Of a stretch of 64,000 bases of DNA, positions 24,710 through 38,417 are shown piece after piece. Source of the DNA: Dryomyza anilis (lineage: Eukaryota; Arthropoda; Insecta; Diptera; Dryomyzidae); NCBI GenBank assembly GCA_951804985.1, contig OX638130.1:123641593-123705592 (forward strand). The letters are read 5' to 3'. Position numbers and translations under genes: made by a program. Every line of letters starts with the position of its first letter. Position 1 is the first letter of the stretch. The notes below the pieces were generated by a model, which had not been told where the DNA came from, did no database searches, and worked only from the letters and a program-made list of their open reading frames with translations.

Positions 24710-27700
24710 AGAATTCGAGAAATCACATCTTTAACTTCAAATGGCTGTAGAATCTAAACGGAGCGTCGTAGAGGGGTCAAACTTTGCACTTTTTATCCCA
24801 TATTAAATCTGATTTGCTGGTATAAAAATCATAGGGAAGGACTTAGTAGATTTCGAGAAAGCACATCTTTAACTTCAAATGGCTGTAGAATCTAAACGGA
24901 GCGTCGTAGAGGGGTCAAACTTTGCACTTTTTATCCCATATTAAATCTGATTTGTTGGTATAAAAATCATAGGGAAGGACTTAGTAGATTTCGAGAAATC
25001 ACATCTTTAACTTCAAATGGCTGTAGAATCTAAACGGAGCGTCGTAGAGGGGTCAAACTTTGCACTTTTTATCCCATATTAAATCTGATTTGTTGGTATA
25101 AATATCATAGGGAAGGACTTAGTAGATTTCGAGAAATCACATCTTTAACTTCAAATGGCTGTAGAATCTAAACGGAGCGTCGTAGAGGGGTCAAACTTTG
25201 CACTTTTTATCCCATAATAAATCCGATTTGTTGGTATAAAAATCATAGGGAAGGCCTTAGTAGATTTCGAGAAATCACATCTTTAACTTCAAATGGCTGT
25301 AGAATCTAAACGGAGCGTCGTAGAGGGGTCAAACTTTGCACTTTTTATCCCATATTAAATCTGATTTGCTGGTATAAAAATCATAGGGAAGGACTTAGTA
25401 GATTTCGAGAAATATCATAGGGAAGGACTTAGTAGATTTCGAGAAAGCACATCTTTAACTTCAAATGGCTGTAGAATCTAAACGGAGCGTCGTAGAGGGG
25501 TCAAACTTTGCACTTTTTATCCCATATTAAATCTGATTTGCTGGTATAAAAATCATAGGGAAGGACTTAGTAGATTTCGAGAAATCACATCTTTAACTTC
25601 AAATGGCTGTAGAATCTAAACGGAGCGTCGTAGAGGGGTCAAACTTTGCACTTTTTATCCCATAATAAATCCGATTTGTTGGTATAAAAATCATAGGGAA
25701 GGACTTAGTAGATTTCGAGAAATCACATTTTTAACTTCAAATGGCTGTAGAATCTAAACGGAGCGTCGTAGAGGGGTCAAACTTTGCACTTTTTATCCCA
25801 TAATAAATCCGATTTGTTGGTATAAAAATCATAGGGAAGGACTTAGTAGATTTCGAGAAATCACATCTTTAACTTCAAATGGCTGTAGAATCTAAACGGA
25901 GCGTCGTAGAGGGGTCAAACTTTGCACTTTTTATCCCATATTAAATCTGATTTGCTGGTATAAAAATCATAGGGAAGGACTTAGTAGATTTCGAGAAATC
26001 ACATCTTTAACTTCAAATGGCTGTAGAATCTAAACGGAGCGTCGTAGAGGGGTCAAACTTTGCACTTTTTATCCCATAATAAATCCGATTTGTTGGTATA
26101 AAAATCATAGGGAAGGACTTAGTAGATTTCGAGAAATCACATTTTTAACTTCAAATGGCTGTAGAATCTAAACGGAGCGTCGTAGAGGGGTCAAACTTTG
26201 CACTTTTTATCCCATAATAAATCCGATTTGTTGGTATAAAAATCATAGGGAAGGACTTAGTAGATTTCGAGAAATCACATCTTTAACTTCAAATGGCTGT
26301 AGAATCTAAACGGAGCGTCGTAGAGGGGTCAAACTTTGCACTTTTTATCCCATAATAAATCCGATTTGTTGGTACAAATATCATAGGGAAGGACTTAGTA
26401 GATTTCGAGAAATCACATCTTTAACTTCAAATGGCTGTAGAATCTAAACGGAGCGTCGTAGAGGGGTCAAACTTTGCACTTTTTATCCCATAATAAATCC
26501 GATTTGTTGGTACAAATATCATAGGGAAGGACTTAGTAGATTTCGAGAAATCACATCTTTAACTTCAAATGGCTGTAGAATCTAAACGGATCGTCGTAGA
26601 GGGGTCAAACTTTGCACTTTTTATCCCATAATAAATCCGATTTGTTGGTACAAATATCATAGGGAAGGACTTAGTAGATTTCGAGAAATCACATCTTTAA
26701 CTTCAAATGGCTGTAGAATCTAAACGGAGCGTCGTAGAGGGGTCAAACTTTGCACTTTTTATCCCATAATAAATCCGATTTGTTGGTACAAATATCATAG
26801 GGAAGGACTTAGTAGATTTCGAGAAAGCACATCTTTAACTTCAAATGGCTGTAGAATCTAAACTGAGCGTCGTAGAGGGGTCAAACTTTGCACTTTTTAT
26901 CCCATAATAAATCCGATTTGTTGGTATAAATATTATAGGGAAGGACTTAGTAGATTTCGAGAAATCACATCTTTAACTTCCACTGGCTGTAGAATCTAAA
27001 CGAAGCGTCGTAGAGGGGTCAAACTTTGTACTTTTTATCCCATAATAAATCCGATTTGTTGGTATAAATATTATAGGGAAGGACTTAGTAGATTTCGAGA
27101 AAGCACATCTTTAACTTCAAATGGCTGTAGAATCTAAACGGAGCGTCGTAGAGGGGTCAAACTTTGCACTTTTTATCCCATAATAAATCCGATTTGTTCG
27201 TATAAAAATCATAGGGAAGGACTTAGTAGATTTCGAGAAATCACATTTTTAACTTCAAATGGCTGTAGAATCTAAACGGAGCGTCGTAGAGGGGTCAAAC
27301 TTTGCACTTTTTATCCCATAATAAATCCGATTTGTTGGTATAAAAATCATAGGGAAGGACTTATTAGATTTCGAGAAATCACATCTTTAACTTCAAATGG
27401 CTGTAGAATCTAAACTGAGCGTCGTAGAGGGGTCAAACTTTGCACTTTTTATCCCATATTAAATCTGATTTGTTGGTATAAAAATCATAGGGAAGGACTT
27501 AGTAGATTTCGAGAAATCACATCTTTAACTTCAAATGGCTGTAGAATCTAAACGGAGCGTCGTAGAGGGGTCAAACTTTGCACTTTTTATCCCATAATAA
27601 ATCCGATTTGTTGTTATAAAAATCATAGGGAAGGACTTAGTAGATTTCGAGAAATCACATCTTTAACTTCCACTGGCTGTAGAATCTAAACGAAGCGTCG

Positions 27701-29540
27701 TAGAGGGGTCAAACTTTGTACTTTTTATCCCATAATAAATCCGATTTGTTGGTATAAATATTATAGGGAAGGACTTAGTAGATTTCGAGAAAGCACATCT
27801 TTAACTTCAAATGGCTGTAGAATCTAAACGGAGCGTCGTAGAGGGGTCAAACTTTGCACTTTTTATCCCATATTAAATTTGATTGTTGGTATAAAAATCA
27901 TAGGGAAGGACTTAGTAGATTTCGAGAAACCACATCTTTAACTTCAAATGGCTGTAGAATCTAAACGGAGCGTCGTAGAGGGGTCAAACTTTGCACTTTT
28001 TATCCCATAATAAATCCGATTTGTTCGTATAAAAATCATAGGGAAGGACTTAGTAGATTTCGAGAAATCACATTTTTAACTTCAAATGGCTGTAGAATCT
28101 AAACGGAGCGTCGTAGAGGGGTCAAACTTTGCACTTTTTATCCCATAATAAATCCGATTTGTTGGTATAAAAATCATAGGGAAGGACTTAGTAGATTTCG
28201 AGAAATCACATCTTTAACTTCAAATGGCTGTAGAATCTAAACTGAGCGTCGTAGAGGGGTCAAACTTTGCACTTTTTATCCCATATTAAATCTGATTTGT
28301 TGGTATAAAAATCATAGGGAAGGACTTAGTAGATTTCGAGAAATCACATCGTTAACTTCAAATCGCTGTAGAATCTAAACGGAGCGTCGTAGAGGGGTCA
28401 AACTTTGCACTTTTTATCCCATATTAAATTTGATTTGTTGGTATAAAAATCATAGGGAAGGACTTAGTAGATTTCGAGAAATCACATCTTTAACTTCAAA
28501 TGGCTGTAGAATCTAAACGGAGCGTCGTAGAGAGGTCAAACTTTGCACTTTTTATCCCATAATAAATCCGATTTGTTGGTATAAAAATCATAGGGAAGGA
28601 CTTAGTAGATTTCGAGAAATCACATCTTTAACTTCAAATGGCTGTAGAATCTAAACGGAGCGTCGTAGAGGGGTCAAACTTTGCACTTTTTATCCCATAA
28701 TAAATCCGATTTGTTGGTATAAAAATCATAGGGAAGGACTTAGTAGATTTCGAGAAATCACATCTTTAACTTCAAATGGCTGTAGAATCTAAACGGAGCG
28801 TCGTAGAGGGGTCAAACTTTGCATTTTTTATCCCATATTAAATCTGATTTGTTGGTATAAAAATCATAGGGAAGGACTTAGTAGATTTCGAGAAATCACA
28901 TCTTTAACTTCAAATGGCTGTAGAATCTAAACGGAGCGTCGTAGAGAGGTCAAACTTTGCACTTTTTATCCCATATTAAATCTGATTCGTTGGTATAAAA
29001 ATCATAGGGAAGGACTTAGTAGATTTCGAGAAATCACATCTTTAACTTCAAATGGCTGTAGAATCTAAACGGAGCGTCGTAGAGGGGTCAAACTTTGCAC
29101 TTTTTATCCCATAATAAATCCGATTTGTTGGTATAAAAATCATAGGGAAGGACTTAGTAGATTTCGAGAAATCACATCTTTAACTTCAAATGGCTGTAGA
29201 ATCTAAACGGAGCGTCGTAGACGGGTCAAACTTTGCACTTTTTATCCCATATTAAATCCGATTTGTTGGTATAAAAATCATAGGGAAGGACTTAGTAGAT
29301 TTCGAGAAATCACATCTTTAACTTCAAATGGCTGTAGAATCTAAACGGAGCGTCGTAGAGGGGTCAAACTTTGCACTTTTTATCCCATAATAAATCCGAT
29401 TTGTTGGTATAAAAATCATAGGGAAGGACTTAGTAGATTTCGAGAAATCACATCTTAACCTTCAACTGGCTGTAGAATCTAAACGGAGCGTCGTAGAGGG
29501 GTCAAACTTTGCACTTTTTATCTCAACTTCAAATAGCTGC
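24710..29540 (+). repeat. 138-bp satellite array, 35 monomers
   Basis: The word gcgtcgtaga or its close variants marks each monomer. Its positions (24763, 24901, 25039, 25177, 25315, 25487 and so on to 29488) step by 138 bp except one 172-bp step, caused by a partial duplication near 25400-25436, and one 137-bp step near 27900. I count 35 monomers plus a diverged partial one at 29520-29570. Monomers are highly alike, and shared variants reveal multi-monomer blocks. No reading frame crosses a monomer. Length 138 is near nucleosomal scale. Confidence 0.98.
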
Positions 29541-30469
29541 AAAATCTGAATGGAGCGTCGTAGATTGATCAACATTTTATTGCATGTTAATAGCCAAATT
29601 CGTATATTTTCCGAATAGTACCTATATTTTTTTCCATTTCAACTAGAATATTTCAAATGATTTGGCCTACAATTGATAAACAGTTTTTTGAAAAAAATAA
29701 GACAAAAATGCCATCATTTTATTTTTGTTTTTCTATAAATTGTCATTTGCCGTGCTGCCAGCTGACAACGAACGATTAATGATGCCACCACAGAGCGCAC
29801 TATTTTGGAAGTCAGTATGTTTTTCGGTGACATCTACGTGCGACACACAGCGGGAAGGCGCTACCGCTGCAGCGGTAACGTGCAACCCTTTCGTTTGCGA
29901 TTGCAATTGCGTCGAGGTCAGTGTTGATGTGAAATTGGCAAACAAGATTAATGGCATTACATGTCAAATCGTTAAATATTTGCAGCGCGCGCGCGAAAAA
30001 TAACATACACAAAAAAACGCACGGCGAAATGCTGCACATGGCCTTGCGTGAAGCAGGATCGAGTGGATGCGGCAGGCGGTCGAAGGCATGCTGCATGCAT
30101 GGAATGTCGTAATTTATTTAGCAGCAGGCACAACACATTGTGAGAGTGAAAATGCGGCGTAGAAAGAAGGCTGAATGGCGGGCACGGCACGAAACGGCAC
30201 AGAGATCTATGGATTCGCATTAATTTAGCATTTTGTGGAATTCGTGGTCTTCCGGTGGTGCAAACGGCAGCTCTATTATTTGCTGCCGATGCGTTTTTGT
30301 TGCGCTGCTTGCGTTGCGCGATCCCGAAATTAATTGAGTGCGGCGTGCGTTAGTGTTTTATCAGCACTTGGCACTTCTTTCGGCCACCGTTGTCAAGCAC
30401 TTAGACCAGGGATACAAAACCATTTCAATTTTTTGCCGGTATTAGATATCACTATTTTTGTAATAAATT
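29541..30469. other. GC-richer unique stretch
   Basis: After the last decayed monomer the sequence is markedly less AT-rich (29740-30420). Short overlapping frames lie on both strands and a perfect 16-bp palindrome taccgctgcagcggta is at 29862-29877. No family is recognised; a conserved regulatory segment is as likely as an exon. Confidence 0.5.
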
Positions 30470-32560
30470 TTGCAAAAGTTTATTTTCGTAAGTATACGAA
30501 ATATTTCGTAAGTATACGATAATTGATTTGTAATAAGAGCAATTATTATCGTAATAGATTTTTATTTTTTATTTCGAAAGTATGAAAAGAAATATTTCGT
30601 AAATATACGAAAATTGTTATTAAAGAATGATTTTCCGTTTACGTTTTTAAATTTTTAGTAAAAAGTATATACGAAAATATTTTCTACGTAAACGAAAATT
30701 GATCAATGATGTCAGAGTATTAATTGATTAAGATATTAAAAAAAAAACCTGAAGATGTTTCGTAAATAAACAAAATTTGGTTTTTGGATAATTTTTTGTA
30801 TTCCTTATATAAAAATAAAACGCAGAGACTAAATGCAAATATATAATTGAAAAATCATTAGTCTAAGGAGTGGTATATGTGTATATTTATAAATTTTTAT
30901 ATTCACATATTTCGTAAATATACGAAAATTGTTAATAAATAATATTTTACAATAATATGTTTTTAAATTTTTTAGTTAAAATTGCACAAGAACATATACG
31001 AATATTGATAAATAAGTATTAAAAGACTAATATATTTTTGACTTTTTATTTAAAAACAATATAAATGAGTTTCGTAAATAAACCAAATTTAAACGTTAGA
31101 TAAATTTGTGTATTCCTAATAGAAAAAAACGCACTGAAAGATTAATTGTAAATGTGTTGCGTAAAAATTAGAAGCGCAATCAGTGTAGCATTTTTGAATT
31201 TTTATAAGCAGAACATACAAAGTTAATTTTTAAAATGATATCGTAAGTAGACAAACATATATTAATTCTCACAGAGTATTATTTTTGGTTTGGTCCATTT
31301 TAGTTTTATTTAATTAAATAATACAGTAATATTGGTCAAAAGAATATTTCGTAAGTGTACGAAAATTGGTAACAGTTATTTACTATTGTTTTATAGACTA
31401 ATTGTTTAACTATTTAAAAATATACAGTAATATTATCGTAAAAATATATTGTTAGTATACGAAAAAATATATTAATGATAGGTTAGAATAATTTTTTGAA
31501 TTGATATGACTAGTTCTAATAATATATTTATCTTCATTTGTATTTTTTAATTTAAATTAGTAAAATACATAAATAGGAAACATAAAAATTTGTCGTAAGT
31601 ATACGAAATAAACATAAAACGGTATGTATTATTTCACTTTTATATTTTTAAAAATTTATTACAATACGACACGTCGTAAGGATATTATGAAAGTGTAAGA
31701 AATCTGATCAGTGTAAATTGCGTAGCATTTTGTCGTAAAAGTTGGTCATATGTATACGAATGAAATATGAGATGTCAAAGTATTATTTTACTTCTAAATT
31801 TATACAATTTTATTAGAATACGATACGTGGTAAGTATATTTTGTATGTATAAGAAATCTGGTTAGTGAAAAAAGCGCAGTATTATTTGTCGTTAAAGTTG
31901 GTCGTATGAATACGAAATAAAAATAAGATGTCTTAGTATAATTTTACTTTTATATTTTTATAATTTTATTAGAATATGACACGTCGTAAATATATTTTGC
32001 AAAGCGCCGTATTTTGTCCTACAAATTGGTCGTAAGTATACGAATTAAAGTATGAATTCTTAGTATAACTTTTCTTTTATATTTATATAATTTTATTAGA
32101 ATAGAACACATCGTAAACATATTTTGCAAATATAATAAACCTGATTAGTGAAAACCACGCCGTATTTTCTCGTACTAATTGGTCGTAAGTATTCGAAAGT
32201 AATACTGTATGTGGAGAGTATTATTTTACTAATACATTTTAACATTTTTATAGAATACGACATAATCCTAAAAATATTTCGTATGTAGTTGATTAGTGCA
32301 TTCACAATATTAAATATTTTATAGGTATAATTTATGTTATTTATTAAAAATATTCGCAAATACTTAATGTTGAACTATTTCGTAGGTATACGAAAATATT
32401 ATTTGGAATATATACAATTATATATAATAAAATATTTCGTATGCATACGAATATTGATTAGTTCAAAGAGAATATTATTCTACATTCATTTAATTTTATA
32501 ATATTGTACAATACAAATCGTGGAACATTTCGTAAGCATACGAAGATTAATTTGAACTAG
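30470..32560. repeat. Diverged TACGAA-rich tandem tract
   Basis: The word tacgaa or tatacga, usually as tttcgtaagtatacgaaa, recurs about 16 times. From 31640 to 32330 a period of roughly 120-160 bp is visible: each unit has tattagaatacgacacgtcg, then gcgccgtattttgtc-like and ttggtcgtaagtatacgaa words. The left part is more decayed. This looks like an old satellite or several nested palindromic elements. Confidence 0.7.
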
Positions 32561-33817
32561 CAGATCAATTTTGCATAGATTTTTTTTAAGTCAATTTGAT
32601 TGTAATTTAATACGTTCAAAATTTAACTAAATTCTGGAACAACAAAAAAACCCATTATAACAAATTAAAATTTCAATTCCATTTAGATTGAAAGCTGGAA
32701 TAGATTCTGAAAAAGATAATATAATTTTGTAATAAAAACGTAACTTAAAACACCCTGGCACTAATATTCGATTTACGCCCTGATTTCAGTAAAATCGGTT
32801 ATAAATACATCTATCGTAGCCTGGCAATTTAATGAATGAAAACAAATTTTATGCGAATTTTCCAATTTCGTTTCATTCACGGCGCAAACATGTTGCCGGC
32901 AAAGCACTTGTAACATTAGTACAACATGAGCTGGCTAATTATTTTAAAAAGTCATTGGAAAAAATGAAGTATAAAATAGAAATAAATTTTAGAAGCAATG
33001 TGCACGCGAGCGACACACACACTGGCAACATTGAGTTGCTGCCATGTCACATGTTGGGGCGCTGCCAAAAAGTGTCAACAACAAAACTCTTAATTGACGG
33101 GATTTTCCGGTGAGTGCAGCTGTAGGCAACGGACGCACTTGATGCAGATGCAAATGAAGATGCCGCGCGCAAAGACATCCATCGAACAGCATGGTTTGAG
33201 AAAAGTCTTCTAAAATGGCAACACTAAAATGACATGCTACACAAAAATTTGCAATTGTATGTTTTTAGTACAATTTTATAATGTTTCCAAACTAATTAAA
33301 ATTTTCTAAACTATCTTTGTCATGCAAAAATAAAACAATCATAAAATTTTTCTTTTTTTTCTCTTCATTTTGTGCAAATAAAAATAATAATAAATTTTAT
33401 TTTAGCATAAATTAAAAGTTTATGGCATTTTTAGCTCCGCGGGCATCAGCAGTTTTAAGTGCTGCCAAATTGCGTGCGACACAATATTTACTTTGGCCTT
33501 GTCTCCATCTTGGCGACAATTTAAATAAACGATGCGGACATAAATGAATTATTAACGCTGCATTAAATTTACGGCTTCATTGTTGTTGTCCTGGATACCT
33601 TTTACACGACTAATCGGTCAATAAATTCTGCGAAATAATATATAATAAAAAATATGCGATGAAATGGTAGTGAGCGAACCAATTCTGTTAAAATTTAACA
33701 GAAGTTGATTTCGTAATAAAAATAAAATATGTTTACCATAAATAATACTATAACATATTATAATTAATATAATAAAAAAAATTATGAATTGAACGTTTTT
33801 CTTTGATAAGCTATATA
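32561..33817. other. Unique stretch, no gene recognised
   Basis: Mixed composition around 32830-33200 and 33420-33600. An open frame of 93 codons on plus (32832-33113) has no recognisable domain and no clear start context, and a minus-strand frame overlaps it. Not called as a gene. Confidence 0.45.
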
Positions 33818-34610
33818 TGGGCGGGATTTGACAAAGGGGCGTGGCATCTCCGATACAGCCTAAACTTTCAAAACGATATAACTTGGCACTTACAGCAGCT
33901 CGAAACATGAAACAAAAAATTCAAATACAAAAAAATATTTAAAAGCAAAAACACAATAGCAAAAGCAAAAAACAACACAAAAGCAAAAATACAAACAAAA
34001 AATAAAGGAAAAAACTAAAAGCCAAACTAAAAGAAAAAGAAAATAATAAAAAAAAAAACAATTTTTATTTTCGACATTGTTTTTGTCGATTTTTTTTTGG
34101 AAAATATTGATTCGACCATTGCATTGTTTTTTTCGTCCAAAAAAAAAATGTTTAAAAAATAATAAAAAAAATTCGAAAATTTCCGAACATTTTTGTTTTT
34201 ATCGAATAATTTTTTTGTTAAATCAAACTTATCACAGCAAAATTCACTTCACTAAAATTCACCACACTCAAACTGACCACACTCAAACTCACCACACTAA
34301 AACTAACCACATTGAAACTCACCACACTTATACTCACCACACTTATACTCACCACACTTAATTTCACCACACTAAAACTTAACACAATAAAATTCACCAC
34401 TAAAACTCAACACAATAAAATTCACTACTAACATTCACCACTCTAAAACCCATTACACTAAAACTCAACACACTAAAATTCACCACACTAAAACTCAACA
34501 CACTAAAATTCACCACACTAAAACTCAACACAATAAAATTCACAACACTAAAACTCACCACACTAAAACTCAACACAATAAAACTCACCACACTTTAAAT
34601 TCAATTGGGA
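33818..34610 (-). mobile_element. mini-me-like fragment with 15-bp array
   Basis: On the minus strand the 15-bp repeat ttttagtgtggtgag (34228-34600) is followed by an AT-rich stretch, an aaagcaaaaac-type low-complexity section (33915-34050 on plus), and the core with ggctgtatcggagatgcca and tcccgcccatatatagc (33815-33880). The 3' part (ttcag, GTCY run, tail) is missing after 33818, so the copy is truncated there. Confidence 0.78.
34228..34600 (-). repeat. 15-bp minisatellite (ttttagtgtggtgag)n, minus strand
   Basis: About 25 units in reverse complement (aaactcaccacacta). Same unit as 7930-8150 and 38418-38540. Subtypes aaactcaacacaataaa and aaattcaccacacta alternate. Confidence 0.95.
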
Positions 34611-36300
34611 AAAACTATACGGGGAAGAATTTCACGGGAAAGAATTCTACGGGAAGAACTTTTTAAAATAAACAATGAAATATTCGGTGCCAACCCAATA
34701 TGTCAGTTTTTATAAAATTCGTTTTAACCGATTGCAACCATTCCTGCTCTTGAAGTCTCAGTCCAAGGTATTATTTGAAAATATTTATTGCATTTTTATT
34801 TAAATCGATATTTTTATGTATTTTGAAATAAAAAAATTCTATTTAAAAATATTTCAGTTCTTTTAAAGATGTTTGATATCGGGAAAAACTTGCTTCGGTG
34901 TCTATTTTCTCCTTTTTTTCGGATTCCCCAAAAATAAATATACTTACTTCATGTTTGAGCTCCAGTTAATACAGTAATAACCAACAGTAGTTCCTACCTA
35001 CTGTGTGCGCTGTGCAGCAGTTAAATGTACTAAATCTACTCCGACTTTATTTTCACCCGAAAGGCACCTCAACCTCTGGACTGCGCCACATGAAGGCGAT
35101 CATGTTGCTGCAATGCGTCACTTTTCGTCATTGATTTATGCCTTGATTTCGGTTTTCAAAGTGGATTCCTTGAGGCGCATAAACAGACAGACCGTACTGG
35201 CAGAGACAGGCCAGAGCCAATGCTGGAACCAGTTTTAATTGAATGCAGCAGAGCAGTTGCTGATCTGACTACTGATCATGACATTAACCGGTTACGTATG
35301 TCGTCGCAAACTTCTTCTGCTTCTGAGAAGAATCTTTCTTATTCTTCTTTCAGACTCTCCACAGTGCTTAGAGTGGACTTCACTGGGCTCTGTGCTTGTT
35401 AACGTGCTGTCTGCAATTAATTGTAATCACATTGTGGAGTCTATAGCAAACTGACGTCGCAATTACGTTGTGCGAATGTTGCACAAACGTTGCGGCAAGA
35501 TTGTGCCACCCTTATCACAGAAAAGTGCTGCAATTAATTTCAGCGCTTGTACGACACGCTTTATCTGGCATGAGAATCTAAATTGTTGTAGTTTTTTTAT
35601 AGTCCTTCTTAACATAACTGAGTGCTGATAACCGAGATAACAGAGATTTGCATTGATCTAAATGAGGCACCGGAGAAGGCGTGATTATTTTGAAAACTGT
35701 TAAAAAAAGACTTTATTCCTCTAGATATAATTTTTTACAGTGCATTGACTTTGGTTTTTCTGTGCGTTGTTGACATTTGTGGCTTTGTGCAACTGTCAAC
35801 TGTCATTTTTGCAACCCTCGTCAGCAGCTGTCAGTTTTGACAGTTCGCGCCAAGTGCAGACACACAGTAGCAAAACTGCACACGATATTTTAATTTATGC
35901 CCCTTTGTTGCAGTAGCCCGCCCGTTTTTCATCATCACCATCATCATCATCGGTAGCAACACGATAAACATCACGTCACGAACTGCATGAACCATGTGAA
36001 CTTATCACGTGATCGATGACAGCAAACAAATTAAAACATGATTGATGTGATCATCAAAAAGAATTGTTATTGCAATTTATTGTGGATTTTTGGATTATGA
36101 GGCATAAATTCAAAAATTTAAAAATTGTAAATTTTCGGAACAATTTCGGAACAAAAATAAAATATAAAAAATATTCAATAAAATATAAAAATACAAATAA
36201 CGTAATTAAAACTTTTTACAATTTTAAAATTCTGTTTAATAATGTTTTTGTAATACTTTATTGTGAAATTTATTTTTGTGACTTCAATTTTTATGTTAAT
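34611..36300. other. Unique stretch with GC-richer island
   Basis: 34980-35950 is less AT-rich. It has overlapping short frames (35005-35238, 35220-35402) without known domains, and a (catcat)n run at 35932-35951. No supported gene. Confidence 0.5.
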
Positions 36301-36302
36301 TT

Positions 36303-37175
36303 TTAAGCAAATACAAAAACACAAAAACATAAAAACGAAAGCAAAAGCAAAAAAAAAAAAAACAAAAACGCAGTAACAATAGAAAAAAAAACAAAAGCAA
36401 AAATCCGAACATAAGAGCAAAGGCACAAAAGCAAGAACACCAAAACCAATTAAAAATGCAAAACTACAAATTCAAAAACCAAAAAAACGGAAAAAAATAA
36501 ATTTCAATCACAAAAACAAAAGCAAAACTACAAAAAATTAAGCAAAAACAAACAGTCCATTTCAAAAGCATAATCAAAAACATAAACACAAACAAATAAA
36601 AAATGTAAAAATTAAAAGCAAAATAATAACAAAAACAAAAAAAACGGAAAAAACACTAAAGGCTAAAACATAAACAAAAAAATAAAAGCAAAAGCAAAAA
36701 ACGAAACAAACAAAAACAAAATGAACAGCTATCTTCAAAAATGGGTTAAAAGATAAATATTTAAAAATCCTCGATGCGCAGTCCGGGTACGAAGACCTAG
36801 TCTCAAACATATACAAAAATATAAAATATAAAAAACAAAATCAAAAACAGAAAACCACAAATTCAAAAATCAAAAACGCAAAAAGACATTTCAAACGCAA
36901 AAACAAAAGAAAAACCACAGAAAATTAAGAAAAAACAAATATTCAATTTCAAAAACAAAATAAAACAAAAAAAAAATAAAAACATACAAAAAAATCAAAA
37001 GCAAAATAATAACAAAAACAAAAGGAAAAACCAAAGTGGGAAAACACTTAAGGCTAAAACGTAAACAGAAAATAATAAAAGCAAAAAACAAAACAAACAA
37101 AAACAAAATGAATTTCTAACTTATAAAATGGGTTAAAAGGTAAAAAAATAAAAATCCCCGTCACGAAGTACTAGT
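36303..37175 (-). mobile_element. Two tandem 5' pieces of the mini-me-like element
   Basis: On the minus strand two heads are seen: gactagtacttcgtgacgg (about 37173) and gactaggtcttcgtacccgg (about 36805). Each is followed by the same T-rich section, including gttttagcctt and ttgttattattttgctttt. The words ggctaaaacataaac (about 36660) and ggctaaaacgtaaac (about 37050) lie about 390 bp apart, so this is a tandem duplication of the head region. Core and 3' end are absent. Confidence 0.72.
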
Positions 37176-38417
37176 CTAAAATAATATAGCTGTTTTGTCC
37201 TTATAGACTTTGAATTGATATCCAAAAAGTTTTCTTATTCAATAAACAAATTTTATGTTTTCGGAAAATTTTGGGTTTTTTTGACAAAAAAAAAAATATA
37301 AAAACACACAATACACAGAAAAAACAAATCCTTTTCTAAATGAATTGACAAACTTCGTTCTTCGCACCATTACCCATTGTGTTCAAGAACAATTCAATAT
37401 TATGAATTATGATCTATAAAACATCAACAATATAAATTCATCACCAATTTATAAATGACAGAAAATGTTTTCTTTTTTATTTAGACTTTTTTCTTTGATT
37501 TTTTTTTTTAATTTTTATCGAAAAAATATTGTTAAATAATATGATAGTATGACTAGTTTTGTTTTATTTAAAATATTTTTGGTTTTATGTTGAAAATTTA
37601 TAACAACTATCATAAAATACTGCAGCATATTATTTTCTGAAATCGCAAAAATCAAAAATATTTTTGATTTCGCTAAATTTGTCGCAATTCATGGGCGGCG
37701 CTTTCTTCTTGCGACTTTCTTAACCGCCAAAGCAAATATTAGTTTAACTCCAAATTTAATGACGAGTGCAATTTAATGTGTGCAATTTTATAAAATAAAA
37801 ATGCTTCGCACTGCCAAGAAAAATAGCACGAAATAAGACACATTTTCTCATTCAACTGAAGACTTATGACAACTCTTCGTGCACATCACGCAACCCATGA
37901 ATGAATTAAAACAGCCTGTTACTCGAAATACAAAATACAAAATAAAAATAATAAAATACGAAAAACAAAAATATTCACTTCACTCGCATAAACTGCACGA
38001 ATAACTGCTGCCAGCGTCAGAATTATCAAGTGATCTTTCGCGATAAACGCGTCAAAAAAGAATTGCAAAAAAAAATCGTATGATATACGAAAATAAACAG
38101 CAACACTTGCCGCTAAATTCGCTGTATCTTTGGTCGACTTCAAGTTGTGCAGCACATGTGAATCTTCTTCTTTAATATATTAGTGCCTCTACCCCACAAA
38201 AGCCCTTAGTACACAAGATCCAAAGTAGTGTTTTTTTAATGCGGTCGTGTAGCATGATCTTCCTACGTTTCATTGATGATGCTGTGCACTGATTGGGATT
38301 CGAATAAAGTAGCAGGTGGTACATAAGACAAAGATTTTATAAGACAAAGATTTATTATCAAAAATAAAAATAAAAACTTGCAATTGAAACTTTTTATAAA
38401 TTATAAATTTCCCAGTT
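37176..38417. other. Non-coding stretch
   Basis: No gene or element recognised. 37680-38300 is of mixed composition. Confidence 0.45.

Noticed and set aside
24710..29540. Regular repeats resembling a CRISPR array
   Set aside because: The whole 138-bp unit repeats with no unique spacers, and the host is a eukaryote.
34077..34361. 94-codon frame ending in His/Thr repeats
   Set aside because: Its second half is the 15-bp minisatellite read in another frame.
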